64,000 nucleotides of DNA, from contig OZ026531.1 in the NCBI GenBank assembly GCA_964019695.1, positions 6,581,701 to 6,645,700 of the forward strand. The letters run 5' to 3'. Below the pieces are notes generated by a model. That model ran no database searches and was not told the DNA's origin. It saw only the letters and a program-made list of their open reading frames with translations. How positions within the stretch are numbered: the stretch's first letter is position 1; every line of letters begins with the position of its first letter. Shown here one piece after another: positions 53,401 to 62,400 of this stretch. The DNA is from Loripinus fragilis. Its lineage: Eukaryota > Mollusca > Bivalvia > Lucinida > Lucinidae. Made by a program: the position numbers and the translations under genes.

Positions 53401-56400
53401 TTCTATTGTACAACTTCAGCAGTAACATTCATAGGTTTAGATAAACAATTTTTTTAGCGTAAAAGTGTAAATATTTTCCTCCCCCATCTAGTGGAGTGAC
53501 AATGGCCAAAAAAGTGGCCTATTTCTTAGAGTGGGTGGTGACCAAAGTACTACATTGAATGTTATATATCAAAATGTTCGCCATATCCTGAAGTTTATGA
53601 ATCCACCAGGATACAGCGGCCATTGTTGGTGCGGGCTGAGAAATCCAAGATGGCGTCCAAGATGGCCGCCAGATATAAATGTAAGAGGGTGTTATATTGG
53701 TTTTGGTGTACCAATTTCATTTATTTTAATAAATTAAATTAATGGTATTCATTTTCTTAGTTTATGTTTAAACTTTTTCATGATACATTTAAACATGGTT
53801 TCCATTGCAAGGTCAAGGTCAAATTCAAGGTCACATAAGAAAAAACAATGGAAAAAGGCTTATTTACCAGATGTCTTTTGTAATTATAGAAAAGTTTGCC
53901 TAAATGGGAAGAAGTGTTATATATCAAAGTAAACAACAATGTTCAGGCTTTAATAATTTGAAATAAAAAGTATACTATGTTGTGTTTCCATGGAGATATT
54001 CAAGATGGCTTCTTGGTACCCCTTTTCAAAGTAATTGGAAAGTAAAGGATATAAATATAAGAGGGTGTTATATTGGTTTTGGTGTACCAATTTCATTTAT
54101 TTTAATAAATTAAATTAATGGTATTCATTTTCTTAGTTTATGTTTAAACTTTTTCATGATACATTTAAACATGGTTTCCATTGCAAGGTCAAGGTCAAAT
54201 TCAAGGTCACATAAGAAAAAAACAATGGAAAAAGGCTTATTTACCAGATGTCTTTTGTAATTATAGGAAAGTTTGCCTAAATGGGGAAAAGTGTTATATA
54301 TCAAAGTAAACAACAATGTTCAGGCTTTAATAATTTGAAATAAAACGTATACTATGTTGTGTTTCCATGGAGATATTCAAGATGGCGTCTTGGTACCCCT
54401 TTTTAAAGTAATTGGAAAGTATACTAATTTTCAACAATTTGATTTTTTTCCTTTTTGATTTAAAATTTGGCCATTATAGTTTAACTTGTTGAAATATGTA
54501 TCAACAATTTTCTGATACTCTAAGGTTGATAAAGTATTGGTAACATATATACCTTGCAATACCAAGGTCATTTTCAAGGTTAATAAGTCAAATTAAAGCC
54601 ACAATATTGTTGTTAAGATATTGAACTTCTCCCTTTTTTCATTGGATTTGACCTTGTGCAATACAGCGAATACACAGCAACTTCATAAAATTCTTAATGA
54701 ATATGGCATGCATTTTATGATGTTTTGATGCTTTTAATCCTATAGTTTTCATTCAACGAATAATGGCTAAATATTGCTGACGGGTACAAAGGCTAATGTT
54801 GTGAATAAATTCATACATGTATCAGTATCCTCAATCTCTGCCTTGCATTCACAGGCTTGTGTGCAAGGCTGCTCATTTGACAAGCATATACAGTCTTTTT
54901 CACACATGTCTGTGCAGTCACAAACAAGGTCACTAAGAAGCTCAGGAGGTGTAACTGATTGGCTCATGAGCTGTGGAACCAACAGACCAGACTCACTGTC
55001 AATAATATACCCAAACTCAAGTGGGTCTGGTAACTGCTGCATTGCAGACAAACAACCTTTCCAAACTAGCAACTGGTATGTGCATCGCAACATGTGCAGC
55101 AAAAAACTATCATCTGTAGGTGGAAGTTTTTTAGGTTTCACATGTTTGTTTTTCAGAACCTTTTCAGTTCGTAACTTGTTCAAAGAACCACAATTAACAG
55201 CGCCGTATAACAAACCAACAAACTTCACACAAACTTGTCGTATTTCAAACGGCAGACAGCAGTCTGTTCCCATTTTCGCAACTATCTTGATATTCTCAGC
55301 ATTAGCAAGCATAACATTAAAAACCTTCTTCTTCCCAATACTAAATATAGCACTGCAGGAGTCACATCCTGTGAGACAGTACACAGACAATAAAACCAGT
55401 CTCTGTTCCTCTGTCAGGCATTCATTTAAATGATGTATAGGTATAAACCTGGTGTAATTGGCATAAATAGATGTGCGACCTGTTTTAAAATAAAGTTCAC
55501 CCACTCCAAGTTCAGAGAAATGGTGAATTAGGAGCACTAACACATCTGTGTCTGGACTGACCAAGACTACCCGGCTTGCATTATGGTTTCCACTGTATTT
55601 AACATGAAGTAACATTCTGGTATCTGCCTCTTCTTGGTTGGAATTTAGCTCATTGACATATCTTACACAATCACGTGTGACTTGCACAGCCTTATCATCA
55701 AAACCTCCACTTATGAACATTGATTGAGAATCTGATAACAAGTCAGGAGCCTGTTCACAAAAGTATGTTGTATAAAACTTTGTGAGTTGACTTTTGGATT
55801 TGGAACTGGTCAAGAGCTTTTTCAGATCTAAAGCTTTCATATGTGGCTGGATGTTAGCTGTTATCAAAGACTGATCTCCACGCTTTTCTCTAGTTTGTGT
55901 TTTGATACTGTTCTCAAAATAACGGTCGAATACAACATGAACAGCACTAATTCCTTTACTTTTGTGGAGAATGTGAGTCCAGAACATATGGGCTAGGTCA
56001 CAGAATGTTGGCTTAATGATTGATGACACAGGCTTTAACATCTGAATGATAGCCATCCCATCAAAAATGACACAATCAATATCACTCAATTCCTTCAGAA
56101 TAAGATTAGGATTAATCAAAGTCTCCAGCTTTTCCATAAAATCTGACTTTTTGTTAGCAATCATTTTTCCACTGTCATCAAATAAACTAAGTGGGACAGG
56201 TGCATTCTCGAATGACATCACTCGTTCCAATGGTACCTTTTTGAAGCTGTTTATAGCTAGCAGCCGAATATACATTTCTTCACCACTAATAACAACATCT
56301 TTTGACTTGCATTTCACTTTTGATTTTCCAAATTTTACTGCTGCCACTTTGCTTTTAGATAAAGGATCATAGAAGCTTTTCCTTGGCCTACTTTCACCCT

Positions 56401-59400
56401 CTGGCACAACAAAACGATCATCAAGAAATTTTTGTAGCATAGCTTTCCCTTCTACATGAACATTTAATAAACTGGTTTCCGACACTTCAGTAACCATGAC
56501 ACCAGTTGCAAAATTGATAAATCTAGGCGATGGATTTGCAATACTAAAAGGGTCTATGAATGTTTCTTCAAACATCTCACACATTTTTGATACATCCAAA
56601 TTAAAACTCTCCTTGAAGCTTTTGTTGTCTGTATGATGACGCTTCTCATGCTGCTGTTCCGGTACATTCCCATTGAAGGCCATAGAATACTTTGCAGTTA
56701 CAGGTCGTGATAAAAACCACCTAGTTAATGCATTTTCATTGTGTGTTAATCCTATAATTCCACCAGAGGACTTCAACGATTTATTCTCCGTAACCTCTAG
56801 TACATAGTCTAACCATACAGCATTAAAGGTGCCATCTGTTAATTTTGCCACAAAATTTCCTTTTGCGCAGGATGTGATTATTTTTTCTGGCAGTCTATTT
56901 TCCTGGAGAAGCATGTAACTCATGTATCTTGCATAGGTAGACCTATTGGCAGCGAAGAATAAAAGCACCGCAAGCACTGCGTAATACCCCGCCACTGCTG
57001 GGGGCACCAAAAGTTATTTTGTGAGATATATAATGCCTAAATAGCAACAGAACTGAGATAGACAGTGATATGACGTCCTTAGTCACAATATGTAACCTTT
57101 GATGGTCAACATATCTGTAAAGTTTCATTCAGAGACTCCATATAGTAAATGAACTACAGGTCAAAAACCATTTTTCAGATCAATCAAGGGCGGATAACTC
57201 ATGAACTGGAAAGGTAAGGGTGACGGTCCTTACTAAAAATATGTAACCTTTGATGTTCAACATATCTGTGAAGTTTCATTCAGATATTCCATATAGTAAA
57301 TGAACTACAGGTCAAAAACCATTTTTCAGATCAATCAAGGGTAGATAACTCATGAACTGGAAAGGTAAGAGTGAAGATCCTTAGTCACAATATGTAACCT
57401 TTGATGATCAACATATCTGTGAAGTTTCATTCAGATATTCCATATAGTAAATGAACTACAGGTCAAAAACCATTTTTCAGATCAATCAAGGGCAGATAAC
57501 TCATGAACTGGAAAGGTTAGAGTGATAGTTCTTTGTCACAGTATGTAACCTTTGATGTGAAACATATCTGTAAAGTTTCATTTAAATATTCCACATAGTA
57601 AAGGAACTACGGGTAAAAAACATTTTTTAATTCAATCAAGGGCGGATAACTCACAAACGGGAAAGGTAAGAGTGACGGTTCTTAGTCACAATATGTTACC
57701 TTTGATGTGAAACATATCTGTGAAGTTATATTCAGATATTCCACATAGTAAAGGAACAATAGGTCAAAAACCTTTTTTCAGACCTATCAAGGGCGGATAA
57801 CTCACAAACTGGGAAGGTCAGAGTGACAGTCCTTAGTCACAATATGTAACCTTTGATGTGCAACATATCTGTGAAGTTTCATTCAGATATCATGAATAGT
57901 AAAGGAATAACAGGCAAGAAACCATTTTTCCAATACGAAAAAGGGCAGTAACTCCGTTAAAAATGGACGGATTTTGCCCATTAACAATCCCATACCACTC
58001 ATCGCCGATAACAATATGTATGCAAAATTTGAAAAAATTCCGTGAATAAATACTCAAGTTATCGATCGGAAATGGTGAGCACGGACGGACGGACGGACGG
58101 ACGGACGGACGGACAGACGGACGGACGGACGGACGGACGGACGGACAGACACCGAAGGGTATAACATAATACCTCGCCACACTTTAGTGGCGGGGTATAA
58201 AAAGGGCAAAAGCTTACATTTGGAGTAATGGTTTGATTCCCACATTGAATGTCGTGATGATGCCAGGTACAACTTTAAAGGCTCTGACACCTTTGTCAGG
58301 TAATCATCCCAGAATTGGAACAAAGGTGATGCTTCCCTACCCTCCAATCTGAATTGTTCAACCATTGGGCAAATATCTGCGTCTATTTTACCTAAAATCA
58401 AATTCACCAAATCTGTCTCACCCTCTGCTATACCACTTAAACATGATGTAATTTCTTTCAGTATCTTATCAGATTTCTCATTATGCTGCTGCTCTAGCCA
58501 CTTTTTAAAATTAACAAGGAATCTCATGTTCAGTGCTTCATCTACAAGAAGAATAGCTCGCAATGCTCGATCAAAATCTTTACCTGAAAGAATATGTTCA
58601 GCAGTCTGCTTAGCAAAAACATCAGATTCATAAAGGAGCTCTTTGAGCCCAAGTTCCCCATACACAAACCCTATGCCAGCAAAACAACTCATCAAAAAAT
58701 GCATGCCACCTTCTAAAAGAATCACTCCTTCAAATTGTTCTGGCTTTGCCCAAACAACCTCAAGCGCTTTTGAAAGCAACCCCATGTCAAATACTATAGG
58801 GCATAAATTTTGTCCAAGAGCATTAACTTGTTCTTTGGCCCTTTTCAGAGTAGTATATACTGTGCTTATATCTGTTGGTGATGACATAATAATGGGGTTA
58901 AAAACAACTGTCGCTGCACTAGTCAGAATGTCTCCTTCTACTCTTGACTGAAAAATTGTCCAAGGGGGCACTGACACTGCTCTGTCATCACAAAACATGC
59001 TGCTTCTGCCAATGTTATATAACAAGTCTTTCAATCTCAGTATCTTATGTGATTTAGGCTCCTCAAATTCCAACTCATCAGACTTCACTGGAGGCATCAT
59101 TGACGGCTGTGGTCTTTCATTGGGCTTTATATACGGCAAAACATGTGACAGACCTCTTCCTGGAATAAAAATATGGATATATGGGATCTTGCATGAGTAG
59201 TCATTTTTTTACAAAATTTATCACATGAGCATTTAATGAGTTTGATAAATTGTATATGAAATTACCAAAAGTGTAGGGTTCTGTTTAATAAATAGACTGT
59301 TATATGAAAAAATTGTGTCCTTTAAAACACAAACAATAAAACAAAAATAGCAATAATTTTGATGTTTGACTCGAGATCAAGGTGTTGTAGGTTCTAGCCT

Positions 59401-62400
59401 CACCTGAAGCACTGCTTTGATTCCTTGAGCAAGGCGTTTTATCCTCAGCTTAGTACTGATTCAACCCAGGTCGACATGTCCAAACATGACTGCAAAATTG
59501 TTGATTGTGACGCAAAGAATCAAAATACCTGTAAACAGGCAATTTGTGTTCTCTCTAATTTTGCTATCATCTAACTGGGTAAGAGAGAGCTGGTTGCTTT
59601 AATCTTTTGTTGTTGTATGTCTCTTTTTGTTGATGCAATGGGTTTGTCTGCAGTTTGTGATTGTGGCATTTCCTGGTCATACTCACGTTTGCTTTGAAAG
59701 TAGCTCAGCTTACCTGGCAAGGTGGCTATGTTAATTGATCTATCTTTGACACGAGGTATTCTCTCCGGTTCAGATGATTCTAAGGCCTGTGGTACCACTG
59801 AAAAAATACATACAGGTTAATCAGTAAATGATTTTTAAAATTAACAACATCTTTCCATGAATGATTACAATGTATATGAGCTGTGACATGAGATTTCCAA
59901 CAATATAGTATATGTGACCAGCAAAGCCTCAGATCAGCCTGCGCATATGCACAACAGCCTTATCAGAGCCTTTGCTAGTCACTTGAATATTCTATGAGTG
60001 TTAAGCTACTTCCAGAACATCATTTTAAAAGGAGGCTGCACAGGCTCGCCTGAGTCTACACTTGTCAAAATGCCACATTTTTGGAAATCACATGTCACGG
60101 CTCATATGCTTATATTTTCTCTAATTTTCTTTTTGAGGTAGACGATAAGAAAATTCACCTAAATGCTATACATAACAACAGCACAGATTAGCATGGGCAG
60201 TTACTTATTCTGATCAGATTCATAGTTTGCTACACCCTAGTTTCTATGCTTTCTATGTCCAAAATTGTATGCCAGTGTCTAGCGTTAATAGGGTTTATTT
60301 GAGTTTTCCTGCTGAAATATCCAGTTCACAATAAGGCAGAAAATAGCCATTATATTTACTAAATGAGTGTCCATTTAATTATTTTATCTTTAAGATGTTG
60401 CTCACTTTCTTTATTAAAAAGTCAGTTTGAACGAGAAATACCACAATCACACACAACAGACAATCCCATGGCACCGTGAGGAAGAAACACAGAACACTAC
60501 AGTCATCTGATATCAAAAAGCAATTAAAGCAAAGCAACCAGCTTAAGCCCGCAACTTATTTATAAGGGTCTGGATGGGGTATAATGATTAGTGAATAATG
60601 GCATTTTTATAATGAATAGTGAATAATTGGCCAAAAAAATATTGAATAGTGAATAATGAGGGCCTAAACATTAATGAATTATCCTATTTTTTAATGAATT
60701 GAAGAAAAAATAAATGAATAGTGAATAATCAGATTTCTTTGGCACCTTTCTTACTTTTAATGAATAATTGGTCTAATTCTAATGAATAACCCAAACTTTT
60801 AATGAGATGAATAATGGGCTAAATTTTTAATGAATAGTGAATACCAGACCCCCCCCCCCATCCAGACCCTCATTTATAAGACATGAACAGGTGGGAGCTT
60901 ACCAAGGATACTTGTCATGGCATGAGTAGAGTTCTTTCCGCTACAGGTATGTTCGTTGTGGTCCCAGTTATCAGCTACAGTTATCATGAGTGTGCCAGAT
61001 TCTTCTTTAGACTTGACAGCACTTGGGACTTGGGCTCCTGACTGTGTTCGTAATTCTTTGTTTGACACATGAAGGGCAGCAGATGTTAGAAAATGTCTCA
61101 TTTCAGCATAGGATACAGTATATCCCAACACACAAAGATCTTCAATCAGTTTCTTACTGCCAAATGTGTGGTGCAAATAAACAGATAGCCCTAAATGCTT
61201 TGGAGTAATTTGACTAGTGGAAATGAGTGCTGTTATGTCACTGCTTATAGCAACAACTCTTTGATCAATGTCACCATCAATGTCATCACCTGTGTCGCTT
61301 TTTTCCTTGTTTGATAGCCAATTTACAAATTTTAGTAATAATGGATCTAAGTATGATTTTTGTCCTTGTGGTGTAATTTCTTCTGGTGAGAAATATGATT
61401 TATTTGATGGATGTGTAGCGTTTACAACTCTGTTTCTCAATATGACTGCTGCTTTATGTACTATGCTTGTCTCATCACTATATGAAATACCTTCATCAAA
61501 TGTCTCTATTTCCTTTTCATATTCACAAGACTTATTCAATTCTGTTTCTATGTTGACCAAACGCAAAACCGCCTCTTCTACACTCATCATGTCAATACAA
61601 ACCAGGTCAGTCTTCCCTTTTCTTTCAATAAATCTTAACTCAGGCCAAGTACTACTCAATATCTTCTTGAATGAATTAGTAGCAATGTTTGAATTCACTA
61701 AAATTTTGTTTTCAGATGCAATTTCTAGGAACCGTTCCTTCAACACAGCTAATTCGCAAACACGTTTTTCGTGAACTACTGCCTGATACAACTCAATTTT
61801 CAACATTTCACAAACTTTCACATGACTACTTTTTTCTGGGGTAGTATTTGCTGCCTTGACATTTCTCTCATTTATATATGTTCTTAGACAGCCTTTATCT
61901 CTATGGTAGCGTGCTTCAACTGCAACTAAGTCCCCATTAGAGCTAAGCATACGTGCAAGCATAGCCCTGTCATTCCGTATCTCAGCGGCTTTAACTACAT
62001 CAGAATAAGTATTAGACCTTTCATTGATAGCACCTGCAACTAATGACCATGTTTTTCTTTTCTTTGGGTGACAATTTTGGCCACATATAAAGCAATTTAC
62101 TTTCCAGTCAAACTCAGCAGCTTTTGAGCGTGTGAACTGTTCAGACATGATGGAATCTCCATTATTTTCTTTTTCAGTAATTGTGTCACGATACACAGGA
62201 AGCATGAAGTTTGTTCTACATTTTTTATGATAAAATATTTTAAATTCACCAGCCTTAATTTTGTCTTCATTATTTAGAATAGAAGGAAGGATGTCATCGT
62301 GTTGGCCTCGAGATTTACAGACTGATATGAGACTTTCGCACCTTTTATAGTCGAGCTGAATGAGAGGTTCTGTTTCACTGGATCCCTTTTTACAAGAGAA

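Larger units (their letters stand above)
56962..58198 (-). mobile_element. Pearl/Helentron-like element inside the nuclease gene
   Basis: Ends read TACCCCGCCACT and GTGGCGGGGTATTAC (inverted match). Inside are about six tandem units with a 151-bp period, each with ATGTAACCTTTGATG, and an ACGG microsatellite at 58082-58148. A short GC hairpin (GCAGTGCTTGCGGTGC) followed by T-rich sequence closes the minus-strand 3' end, as in Helitron-related elements. Removing it joins ..CCCTTTTTA to TTCTTCGCTGCC in frame, restoring the nuclease reading frame. Confidence 0.75.

Noticed and set aside
54774..55433. 219-codon plus-strand open frame over nuclease exon C
   Set aside because: It is the antisense shadow of a strongly supported coding exon and has no recognisable motif. 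The same holds for 56046-56372, 61268-61774, 58643-58951 and 8189-8434.
58054..59139. Open frame reading SVRPSVRPSVRPSV as a protein repeat
   Set aside because: It is the ACGG microsatellite of the inserted element read in frame; coding ends at the proposed donor 58218.
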